Origin: Lasiosphaeris hirsuta | Lineage: Eukaryota; Ascomycota; Sordariomycetes; Sordariales; Lasiosphaeriaceae | Assembly: GCA_030549175.1 (NCBI GenBank) | Contig: JAUKUA010000003.1 | Span: forward strand, 248,001-312,000 | Length of the DNA stretch: 64,000 nucleotides | Direction of reading: 5' to 3' | Shown here: piece after piece, positions 55,616 to 64,000 of the stretch | Numbering within the stretch: position 1 is the stretch's first letter | Layout: every line of letters begins with the position of its first letter | Made by a program: the position numbers and the translations under genes | The notes under the pieces: model-generated | The model's database searches: none | Told to the model about the DNA's origin: nothing | The model's input: the letters and a program-made list of their open reading frames with translations, nothing else

Positions 55616-56394
55616 CAAACTATCCCGCTCCTTACATAAGACTTCCACAGAGGTGTTCTTTATTCTATGCTCTACATCGCCCAACGGTACTCCCAGTACC
55701 TGCACCCACAAGTGTGTGTTACATTTAAAGAGTTTTATCATTAATATTTTCTTTAAGTTATTATAACTATTAATTAATGTCCTTTAATATTTGGAGAATA
55801 TTAACTAAAGCCTCTTATTTAATTAGTAAAGTTGTAAGTAAGTTTATCATAATAATTATACTAAGATATCCCTTTTAAATTATAACGCCGGGTATAGCAT
55901 TACCTTACAGAGCTTTTATTTAGTATACATATCACATCCTAAGTTACTAACATATCAGAGTCACGTATATGAAGGAAGGATGTACTTAATCAACATTGGC
56001 TGATACTAAGTGTCAATTAGGAGGTGCTCAGCTAGAAACAAGTGCTTAGGAGCTAAGTACATCTTACGTACCAAGTACGAAGAGCCGAGTAGAGTACGGA
56101 AATACTAGAGATCTAGATAGATAAGTAACTAACGTGTTAGACACCTTGGAGCGTAAGGATTTCTATTCCTCACGTAAGCAATTACATTCTGTTATATCCT
56201 AGGGTATTACCAACTCTGGTGATAGTAATCTATTTGACAGAGTGTGACCTCTGATTTGAGAGAGACTTACCTTCCTATGATCAATCCTTCCCTGTACCAT
56301 AATCGAACTAGGCGTTCTACCGTGCAATCTGTCATTCAACACTAAATACCTCGGTACCTAGTCAAGCGGTTGAAAAAAAAAAAGACGCTCCAAA
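55616..56394. other. AT-rich stretch, no gene seen
   Basis: 780 bases, strongly AT-rich from 55730 to 55920. Likely contains the left end of the Tc1-like element below; its inverted repeats could not be found. A run of eleven A is at about 56373. Confidence 0.4.
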
Positions 56395-57062
56395 ATGGTC
56401 TTAGCAAGTCACTACGCTAACACAGACACTAACAATTCCACCACTCTCTATCACTCCACTCATCACTCCATACCGCCAGTTACAATACTACATCAACAAA
56501 ACTATCATTACAAGATGGCAATTGGCGATCATCATCATCCTACATGATAAGTATGAACGAAGACATCCCGGTGTTAAAACTCGAGGACGAAGGAAGCTCC
56601 TTTCGATAGCTGACTTACTAACAATAAACAACGTTCTCTGGCAATTCGGCTTCCAAGGTCGATCTCTCAGTTGGTAAGGTCTTACCTTAGAAGTAAGTAT
56701 TACCCCGGGGATTATAAGTGTTATTTCTTCCCACACAATTGAACGAGTAATGGGAACTTTAAACTACCGAAAATGTATCGTGGACGAAAAAGGATTTGTG
56801 TCACCATCAAACGTAAAAATGCGGGTTCAAGCTACCAAACTCACTCTTCAATTCCGTCCTCACCCGGGAAATTGGCGTAATATTCGTTGGTTGGATAAAT
56901 GCCATTTTGGACTTTTTTCTAAAGGAAAGATTTAGATCATTTGGAAACCCGGCGAGCAATATTACCAATATTATATTCACTATCCTAAGGATCCAAAGGG
57001 AATAGAAATCCGTAGATATTACGTTTGGGCGTCCGTTAGATAGAATTTTAAGTCAGAAATCT

Positions 57063-57067
57063 ATTTC
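57063..57067. repeat. Target duplication atttc, left
   Basis: atttc directly before the solo LTR; repeated at 60112-60116 directly after it. Removing one copy and the insertion restores the transposase frame (SEIYF-YEVL). Confidence 0.9.
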
Positions 57068-57224
57068 TGTTACGTGGTAGAATGTAGATAGCTCAAATAA
57101 GTTAGTCTGTTGTACGCAGTCTCTACGCTCAATTAAGCACAGGGGGTACGCTACTATATAATGGCAGCGCGCCCTCCAGACTGATTGCCAACGAGCCATC
57201 CTTTACAATTATTTACACTACCAT

Positions 57225-60036
57225 TAACGTAACTACATAGCGAGTACGCACTCATAGCGAGTACGTACTTTTTCTACCCCAATTAAAATTTCGTATAACT
57301 TTGCAGTATCACAAAGAAAATGATTAATTAAAACTACTTAGAATCCGATTCCTTATCTATTTCTACATCTTCTTAGCACGTTCGAGAATTATGTCCGGTT
57401 TTACCGCAGTTACCACAGTATCACATACCTCTTACACGTCTCTTCACACGACTACCCTCCGCATACACTTATTTCTCCTACTCTACCTATACATTCTTTT
57501 CGCCAAAATATTACTTATATCCTATATAGTTAGTAGTCCTCTTACCCTGAGATATCTTTTCTTAGCCTTCCGACGTTTACTTAATACTGAATTTGCCTCC
57601 TCAAGCTCTTAGACGCGATCCTTCATTAATACTATCTCGTATATAATGGTCATTGTACCCTTTAAAATTTCGTTAAAGGTCTAAATAATTAGTGTTGGAG
57701 AGCTACCTTGATGCCTACTAATACGATCTTTAATATGTATAGATTGAAGGGAGGCTTCGGTTACATTCTGTGGTGTCTTAAAGATCTAGGTGTCGTGTAC
57801 GATCTCAGGGTCGGTAGGGGGTATTGGCGTACGAAGCCTTACATCTAGCTAAGAAATCACTTTTTGTGGGTTAAATGGAACAAGCCATATCCCTCAGAAT
57901 CCTTTTTGTATAGTTTTAGGTAGATAAGTCATGTGAAATGTATTATAGAAGGTAAGAAAGAAGTCCGGTTTTGTAATGTGGTAGATATAGTTACTGTCAC
58001 ACTGTTGGGCTCACCTAAGGTCAACAGGGTGGACCACCCCCTTGACCTGGGCCCACAGCGATGGCCACAACGGTGGCCACATCGTGGCTCAACCTATGGG
58101 ACACGCGACACATGACCAGGGCCAAGCACAGGTCGACGGGCTCTCGGCCTAGGCCAAGATCCCAGACACCACTCACAGGCCAAGCCAGCCCACCCAGTAG
58201 ACCTAGCTTACGTTAGGCAACGTTACCAGACCTTAGATTGTCAAGGACGGCCACATAACCTCAGCAGCGTGGTCAACGGCTACATTAGCCAGCCAGGAGA
58301 CCCACATGAGGTTTCAGCAGGACTTTCAATGACAGTCCTCTTGGCTATCGTAGAGGTTCCAGTGGACAACCTGAACCCCGACGTTCTCCGGAGTCTAATC
58401 TCGGTGGTGACAGCTGGCTGCAGCCAAGCCCAACGGGGCCTCCAAGAAGTCATGAGGGAACCGTCGACATTCGACGTAAGTACCAAGGACGTGAAGGAAC
58501 CTTCGTGGTCGTGAACATCACGCCATCGGAGTTAGTACTAATACCGGCCGTGGACTATCGAGAGAAGGGTCAGCAGCACTTGGCATGAACCCTGATTGGT
58601 AGGGCATGAGAGACGAGCGGCTAAGGCCCCGGGCCGACAGGTGGCTAAGGAAGGATCGTTATGTATCTTAGTACCCTTGTATATTATACATAGCCTCTAT
58701 AAAAGAGACGAGGGACTTACGACAGATCCTCGAGAGGAAGAAGCTCTCCAGTCCTTTTTGGAAACAGCCTAGAAAGATTATCAGCTGAACTTCAGTGAAG
58801 CTGAGGGGTAATACAACCTTTTGAACCATTCTGTTTCTCATTGACTTACAGTTACGAAGCATCGTCTACCATCTTCCTTATGATCGTTCCATCTCCCTAC
58901 ATCTACCTTCTCCCTCACAACTACCAGGACTTTAGGTTACAAAGATCATCTCCCTCACCTTGTGTGAAAGCTCTGAGTAAGACCAACACCATTGCCGGCC
59001 TGGAGTGGAACGTTGAGTTGATCTAGATCATAGCTCTACAGTTCGGTTACACCGAAGGTGACACACCTTGTGATTGCCACACTCCAGTCTCGGTGACTGG
59101 CCTGTGTCACAGTTACGTATAAGTTTGTCGATTTCCTTACTATATAACCACTTTAATACACTGAAACATCTAACAATAAGTACCTCGAGTAAGTAAGATA
59201 AGTACGGAGGCATATAGAGTATGATAATATTCTTAAATTCATAATAATCTTCGAATTTAAGTGAGTGGTAGCTCTTATGTCTATCTAAGATAAGAAGACG
59301 CTTTCTACCTATCGTATATAGGTGAGAGTATTCGTTAAAATGCTTAATCTAATTAAGACTAATTTAGTTATTTGTCTAACTAGTTTCTGAAAGATCGATA
59401 GTCTAACTAGGTAGAAAAGGGCTGTTACGATATCAGCTTCCAAAGTGAATTTTCCCCGTGACTACTATATATGGAGGAATGGTATAACTACTTGATTATA
59501 CGGCCTAGATCATTGCAACCTATTTCCAATTACTAGGCTGGACCTTCCTTCTTCACCTTCCCACGGCCGTCAGACGAAGTAATAATAAGAGTAGATATGA
59601 TCTGGCCTATCAAAAACCTAGTCTTGTCAAAGTTCCAAATATCTAACTCCTAGATCCCATATTTTGCGATTATGTTACGAACAAGGTCAAACTACGTGTC
59701 AACTATCTTTGGATCTTCGTATTTAGCCCTCTAGTAGTCATATGGACACGACCAACGCGTCCGGAGCTCTAGTTATCGTTGTATGAAGTTGGAAGCCTAG
59801 TATCTGCTCGCGGGATTGTTCCGTTCAGTCGTCGCTCAAGGGTTCTTCGATTGACTAAATATAGTTTTGCAGCAGTTCTAAGGCGGAGTTTCTTATTGCG
59901 TTCCATAGCTTGACGGTAAGCTGTATTTGTGCTTCATTTCGTGCGGCGGGCATGTTGCGTTGTGAAGAAATTTGCGTTGTCGCGCGAAAGTTCAATTGGG
60001 GTGGAAAAAGTGCGCACTCGCTATGCAGTTACGTGA
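57225..60036 (-). mobile_element. Fot/pogo-type DNA transposon inside the solo LTR
   Basis: About 1.7 kb once the inner LTR is removed. Terminal inverted repeats of about 25 bases: acgtaactacatagcgagta at the left and, reversed, acgtaactgcatagcgagtg at the right, two transitions apart. Transposase remnants are on the minus strand: near 59900-59790 a psq-type helix-turn-helix (KLRLRTAAKLYLVNRRTLER, then RLNGTIPRADTRLP); near 57880-57540 the C-terminal region (DPEIVHDT, KTPQNV, KDRISRHQGSSP and LSKRRKAKKRYL). These fit Fot1/pogo-like elements, which insert at TA; the flanking bases (ta / ga) are an imperfect duplication. The frame is broken by many stops. Confidence 0.8.
57995..59111 (+). mobile_element. 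1117-base solo LTR, unrelated family
   Basis: Starts TGTCACACTGTTGGG, ends CCTGTGTCACA and is flanked by gttac on both sides (57990-57994 and 59112-59116). A TATA box (tataaaag, 58699-58706) sits about two thirds in, so the element reads to the right. Its GC content is clearly higher than that of the DNA around it, so it is a younger or RIP-escaped insertion. Internal genes are absent. Confidence 0.85.
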
Positions 60037-60111
60037 CAATATGTCATGTCAGCGTTCATGTGAAGGACCACCAACATAATGCTCACCAAAGCGGTCTTTT
60101 TGACCGTAGCA

Positions 60112-60116
60112 ATTTC
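60112..60116. repeat. Target duplication atttc, right
   Basis: Matches 57063-57067. Confidence 0.9.
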
Positions 60117-60526
60117 TACGAAGTTCTAATAAATACCAACGGAAAAATGAGCTTACAGATCTATCGCGATGAGGTTTTAGAAAAGGTTATTAGTCCTTAG
60201 TTTTCTTGTGGTAATTTTTTGTATTGGAAGAAGATGGGGATTCAGGGTATGAAGGTAGAAATACTAAGCGAAAGAATATCGTGTAGGAGTGGAAGGAAAC
60301 CCATGGATTAAAGCATTTCTTTAATACTCCTAGTTCTCGAGATTTGTTAATGATTAAAAACTGTTGGCGGGCCATAAAGTAATATATCTATACGAATCTT
60401 CGGCTTAGATCTAATATTAAGGAGTTAGTGTTAGAAGGTTAGAGGTAAATTAGTTATGAGACAATCAATGGGTATGCAGATTTTATAGTAAAGAGGATAG
60501 AAGATTTGTTTGTGGGGGAGGGTTAA

Positions 60527-62187
60527 ATAGCTAGGTGGTAGTACTTAGTATATACTTATATTTGTGTGGTAGATAGCCTTGTGTGTAGGTAGTTATTAAG
60601 TAATGTGTGCCTTTTATTTTCTTAACCACTTGCTAGTGTATAGGTCGTAGCAATACAATAAGATTCCAAGGTATTATTATTTAAGATATTCTTCGAAGTC
60701 TTAAACTACTTTTTAGAGAGTATTAATAAATAGGTTATACTTCCCTTAGCTGTGGTAGATACTTTCTATCTAGTATAATATTCTAAAACGTACTTAACTT
60801 ATTTCCCCTTGCCAAAAGCACTATACTCCTTTTGATGGGGGTTGCCATTGTGTGATTGTATTACTTGTCGTACCTCTCTAGCCTACGGCTAGAGTGGTGC
60901 CACTTATAAGAGCTTATTAAGATAGTTCTTATGGTGGCTTAGCTAGCTACACAGCTACTCTATATGACTTGCTCAAGGCTGACTGTTGTTACCACTATCG
61001 TGGCAATGCTAATTCCTCAATTCTAGCATCTTCTACCCTTTTCCATCTGACACCCCTAACTCTCTTCTTATCTCCTCAATCTCATCTCTTATTATTTCAA
61101 ACTACGGTATATATTCGGTACCTTTGTACTTATATATTAATATTCTATTTATATTTACTAACTTATTAGTTGTCAGTTAAACAATATTAAGCTATATCTT
61201 TGTTCTTTTGATTTTCCCGACTATGAGACGCTCTACTTCCCTCCAGCTTTCTTCATTTGTTTTAATATTAGCTAGCATCTAAATTGCGCTACTGAAGCTC
61301 TAAATCGTTCCGAACTCCTAGTTTAATTAAAGAACTTACTATAATAGTTCTGTAGCCTCGTCATAGCGGTGGAGGGCCGACGGTGTGGATGCTAGCCAAA
61401 TCTTCGTATGCCGGTCAAGACGTGCCCGTGTCTGACAAGATGGACTCTAGCCTGTACTTCGCTAGTAAGGTGTTTTTCTGCTCGGGCTAGAACACTGTCC
61501 TTCCGGTAAGCCTCGACCATTGTAGAGTCACAAATAGCCTGGTAGTCACGGATTGGTCGTTCAACTCGAATTGGAGGGTTAACGTTTACTGAATCGCAAG
61601 CTCAGAAGCGGAGAGCTCGGCTACAACAGCCTAAAGGATAGGAAGGGGAGGGCAGGAGAATGGAGGAGTTTTGGTTGGTTTGATATGGTTTTGAGCTGAT
61701 GAGAAAAGGGGAAGGGATGGGGCATATTCCAGGACGGGACGAAGACCAGGGCCAGACTGCCGCATCCTTCCCCTTCCGAGACCCTGCAGAAAAATTTCGG
61801 CCCAAAATATAGAACTAGCCAACCACCAAAGGACGCACCTATTGCGGTCGAAGCTGAGGGGCTAGAAGAATTTCTGCATGAGAGGCACCCTGATAACGCG
61901 TCCATGCAGCGCTTTCATTCGTGCCCTCGTTTTGCACGGCATGGATCCGATGCACGCCAGCCACATCATGTTGTGTTACACAATTGCGAGCTGAACCGTC
62001 CCCCCCCCAAAAAAGAGGTCACCATGTTAGTTTATCACACTCCCGATTCCTAGGCCTGCCGATAACAGTGCTTCAAGTTCCCCGCACAAATAGCTGCCAA
62101 TGTCCAACACGGTCAAACTTCTGCCCATCCCCTCGTTTGAAGCTGATCCTACACATTCACAGAGCTCTACACACCAAAAACGCGACC
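60527..62187. other. Intergenic, AT-rich then ordinary
   Basis: 60527-61350 is AT-rich and probably includes the right end of the Tc1-like element. From about 61350 composition returns to that of host DNA. No gene seen; a C-tract (cccccccc) is at about 62000. Confidence 0.45.
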
Positions 62188-62778
62188 ATGCCTCAAGTCA
62201 TTCTCTTCCTCGTTCTCCTCACGGCTTACGGGGCCGCCCTGCAGCCCAACTCTCAGCAACCCTTGACGGGTTCTATTGCGCCATCGGAAATTCAGCCGTA
62301 CCCGCTCGGACTATACGACAGCAACAAGCAATGGCCAGACCAGTATGCCTGCACGACGGGGCACGTACGTGCCTTCTCCAATAGGGCAAACGGTCAATAC
62401 ATCAGTGCCCTCCTCACGTTCAAGTACCCCAGCATCAAGTACAAGTACTGCTGGCTCGAGTTCAACCCCCCGGCACCTTTGAAGGGTGACGGTAGGGTCA
62501 TGGTTCGCCCCTTCAGCCCCGCCTTACCGTGCCCGGCTCCCAGTTCTATCGTTCGGGGCGATCCTCTTGGCTTTTTGGTGATTCCCGCAAAGGGTGGAAA
62601 CGCAACGTGGGAGGATCGGTCGGGCAATACGTTGAACTGGCCGATGCGGTCAAAGTGCCCTGAGCAAGCTGGCACAACGCAGGGCATTGAGATTGTCCCA
62701 CCGCAGGGCGTTGATTTTGATCTGGTTTGGAGTCAGAAAAGCAAAGGGGAGGGGGTTAGGTTGATGTATTCGAACTGA
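62188..62778 (+). CDS. Small secreted protein, possibly But2-domain-like
   Basis: 196 residues from the ATG at 62188; an open frame continues upstream, but this ATG (gaccATGcc) gives a clean signal peptide (MPQVILFLVLLTAYGAA). The mature part has the order PLGLYDS, ALLTFKYPS, YCWLEFNPP, PLGFLVIP and VDFDLVWSQKSKGEGVRLMY, which faintly recalls the But2 C-terminal beta-sandwich seen in fungal cell-surface proteins. It has few cysteines, so it is not a typical knotted effector. Likely extracellular; function unknown. Confidence 0.7.
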   Translation: MPQVILFLVLLTAYGAALQPNSQQPLTGSIAPSEIQPYPLGLYDSNKQWPDQYACTTGHVRAFSNRANGQYISALLTFKYPSIKYKYCWLEFNPPAPLKGDGRVMVRPFSPALPCPAPSSIVRGDPLGFLVIPAKGGNATWEDRSGNTLNWPMRSKCPEQAGTTQGIEIVPPQGVDFDLVWSQKSKGEGVRLMYSN

Positions 62779-63220
62779 ATAGGTGGGCAGGCGCCGGAGG
62801 GAATGCCAGCGAGGACAGAGGAGATAGCCAAGAAAGGGATTTACTGGTGCTGAAATCCGCCCCAGAGGGAATGTACTGCGCGACCGCCATGGATTGCTCC
62901 TACCACATGGGGGTGTGCCACGGGAAAAAAAAAAACAGAGTCTTGCTGCGTTGGATCTGTCTTCTGTCTTGCCTCGATGTTGGTTTGGCGAATGTTTTGA
63001 CGGGGCTACCATCGTTGTATATTCTTGAACTAGAGAATGAGAATCTCTCACGGACCAATCAGCGGATTTCTTGCAGAGGAGTAGAAATTAGAGCGGGCAT
63101 CGTACATATTCAATGGATACCTAACACTGCCCAACACTAGCATGCAATGTTGTCGCGAATGGCCAATTTCCTTCTTGAACAAAGAATCTACTTCACTAAA
63201 AAGACGAATACCAAATTGCA
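62779..63220. other. Intergenic, no gene seen
   Basis: 442 bases between the secreted protein and the HET gene 3 start; an A-tract (aaaaaaaaaa) is at about 62925. Confidence 0.5.
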
Positions 63221-64000
63221 ATGGACGCATTTCAGACGATTGCCTGCTTCAAAGAAATGCGCGAGCGGCTGCGGCATCCCGATGCTCGACCGCCCAACCG
63301 AGCCAAGTTGAGCATCGAGAATCCCCACACTTGCAAGCACTGCGAGACGGAACAGCTCCTTCTTCAGGTCGAAAGACCGGTAGTTTTCTGCTGGGATTGC
63401 AATCACCGGGGCGCAGGCAAGCGGGCAGAAAGCGGTGAATATGTCTGCACTAATTGCGGACGACACTTGTCTGCCGCAGGCGATGAGAGCCTGCTGTATT
63501 CGGCAACCCTGGGCCACACCATTAGCCAAGCCGCCGACACAGCCCGTTTCGGCTGCGAGTTGTATCGTTGGATCACTGCTAAAACGGCTCGCTACATTTC
63601 GTCTGTTACGAAGAATTGGGACGCACCCGAGGTTATGGAAGCCATCGTGGCTCATTGCCGGTACGAGACTACCGGCCTCTCGTCCGTTGCTCCTCCGCAG
63701 GACGGCCGATGCGTGCTGCACTTTCGGCTTGTATACGATGGCGCTGCCTCGGTGGAGATTCGAAAGGGCCCGTTGTTTCTGGGCTCAATGGTTGCGTGGG
63801 CAACGACTGACGATCCGGCCTCCAAGTACATTCTGTCCCGGCCGTACGAACGAGACGTCAAGTCCATCAAGTCGATACAATTTATCAAGAACTGTTTTTT
63901 AACCTGCATGGAGCGTCATAGCTGGTGCAGAACCGATCAGATCGGACATCTCGCACTTGGTCGCAAAGTGGACGAGGTCCTTCCCCCGGAGAGGGTTGGC
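63221..64000 (+). CDS. HET-type protein 3, N-terminal part, cut by window end
   Basis: Open for 260 codons from the ATG at 63221 to the last base, with no stop. The N-terminus is Cys-rich: CKHCE at about 38, FCWDCNH at about 60 and YVCTNCGRH at about 78 form pairs of CxxC that could bind zinc. A middle beta-rich part follows (VLHFRLVYDGAASVEIRKGPL). The last 50 residues, SIQFIKNCFLTCMERHSWC...LPPERVG, match the lead-in to many HET domains (C-x-H-x-x-C, then LPxR). The HET domain itself would start just outside the window. Codon use looks like an intact gene. The zinc-ribbon-like start is unusual for a HET protein. Confidence 0.7.
   Translation, partial: MDAFQTIACFKEMRERLRHPDARPPNRAKLSIENPHTCKHCETEQLLLQVERPVVFCWDCNHRGAGKRAESGEYVCTNCGRHLSAAGDESLLYSATLGHTISQAADTARFGCELYRWITAKTARYISSVTKNWDAPEVMEAIVAHCRYETTGLSSVAPPQDGRCVLHFRLVYDGAASVEIRKGPLFLGSMVAWATTDDPASKYILSRPYERDVKSIKSIQFIKNCFLTCMERHSWCRTDQIGHLALGRKVDEVLPPERVG

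Larger units (their letters stand above)
57068..60111 (+). mobile_element. Solo LTR of the chromovirus family, split by an insertion
   Basis: The left part (57068-57224) matches the first two thirds of the chromovirus LTR, and the right part (60037-60111, caatatgtcatg... to ...gtagca) matches the rest. With the atttc duplication this is a complete solo LTR, left by recombination between the LTRs of a former full copy. It shows a second copy of the same family in this window. Confidence 0.9.
56395..60526 (+). pseudogene. Tc1-like transposase, interrupted by nested insertions
   Basis: The left part (56510-57067) reads RWQLAIIIILHDKYERRHPGVKTRGRRKLL, ...GFQGRSLSW*, SHTIERVMGTLNYRKCI, then WRNIRWLDKCHFGLFSKGKI and RYYVWASVR*NFKSEIYF. 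The right part (60117-60526) resumes with YEVLINTNGKMSLQIY, then EEDGDSGYEGRNTK, NTPSSRDLLMIKNCWRAIK and INGYADFIVKRIEDLF. Together they form a fungal Tc1/mariner transposase with helix-turn-helix and DDE domains (Asp in WLDK, Glu/Asp in the EEDGDSG block). Frames are broken by stops, at least two shifts and the insertion at 57068-60111. The terminal inverted repeats of this host element were not located. Confidence 0.8.

Noticed and set aside
57391..57612. 73-codon hydrophobic frame, possible small membrane protein
   Set aside because: Antisense to the C-terminal part of the Fot/pogo-like transposase remnant; the hydrophobicity comes from AT-rich sequence.
1..64000. tRNA or rRNA genes
   Set aside because: I looked for the T-loop GGTTCGANTCC core and cloverleaf arms and found none I could support; a covariance-model scan would decide.

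Overview
The window looks like an accessory stretch of a filamentous ascomycete genome (Pezizomycotina, probably Sordariomycetes-like; the species cannot be told from this sequence). Reasons: very short GT-AG introns (44-120 bases) with CTRAC-type branch sites, three heterokaryon-incompatibility (HET) genes, a laccase with the ascomycete C-terminal DSG-V end, and many transposon copies riddled with TAA/TAG codons and TpA-rich sequence, as expected from repeat-induced point mutation (RIP).

Layout. 1-3.0 kb: RIP-damaged Ty1/copia gag-protease remnant, an 18-base tandem repeat and an LTR-like piece. 3.5-9.6 kb: DUF6601-like membrane protein (-), a three-exon BNR_4 protein (-), and a four-exon MFS sugar/quinate-type transporter (+) sharing a 1.37-kb divergent promoter with the BNR gene. 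10.0-25.8 kb: a Tad-type LINE (about 6.2 kb, 12-base target duplication) split by a 9.6-kb chromodomain Ty3/gypsy retrotransposon (234-base LTRs, 5-base duplication) that carries an extra reading frame after its chromodomain. 26.3-34.2 kb: NmrA-like pseudogene, HET gene 1, two multi-pass membrane proteins of unknown function and a copia-type LTR fragment. 35.4-40.8 kb: MYND-finger pseudogene, a small membrane protein and a Baeyer-Villiger-type flavin monooxygenase. 44.2-53.3 kb: a 1199-residue single-exon HET protein, an ankyrin scrap, a BTB/POZ gene and a four-exon laccase-like multicopper oxidase. 54.9-60.5 kb: a four-deep transposon nest (Tc1-like > chromoviral solo LTR > Fot/pogo-like element > 1.1-kb solo LTR), each insertion with its own boundary evidence. 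62.2-64.0 kb: a small secreted protein and the start of a third HET gene with a Cys-rich N-terminus, cut by the window edge.

How it fits together. The likely functional genes fall in two groups: extracellular or metabolic functions (transporter, BNR protein, monooxygenase, laccase, secreted protein) and HET genes of the type that can trigger self/non-self cell death, each beside membrane, BTB or repeat sequence. RIP has hit the transposons unevenly and probably also single-copy-looking neighbours (NmrA, MYND), whose stops are all of the C-to-T / G-to-A kind. The two most unusual items are the extra downstream reading frame of the chromovirus and the four-level nest. All domain calls are by eye; no database search was possible.
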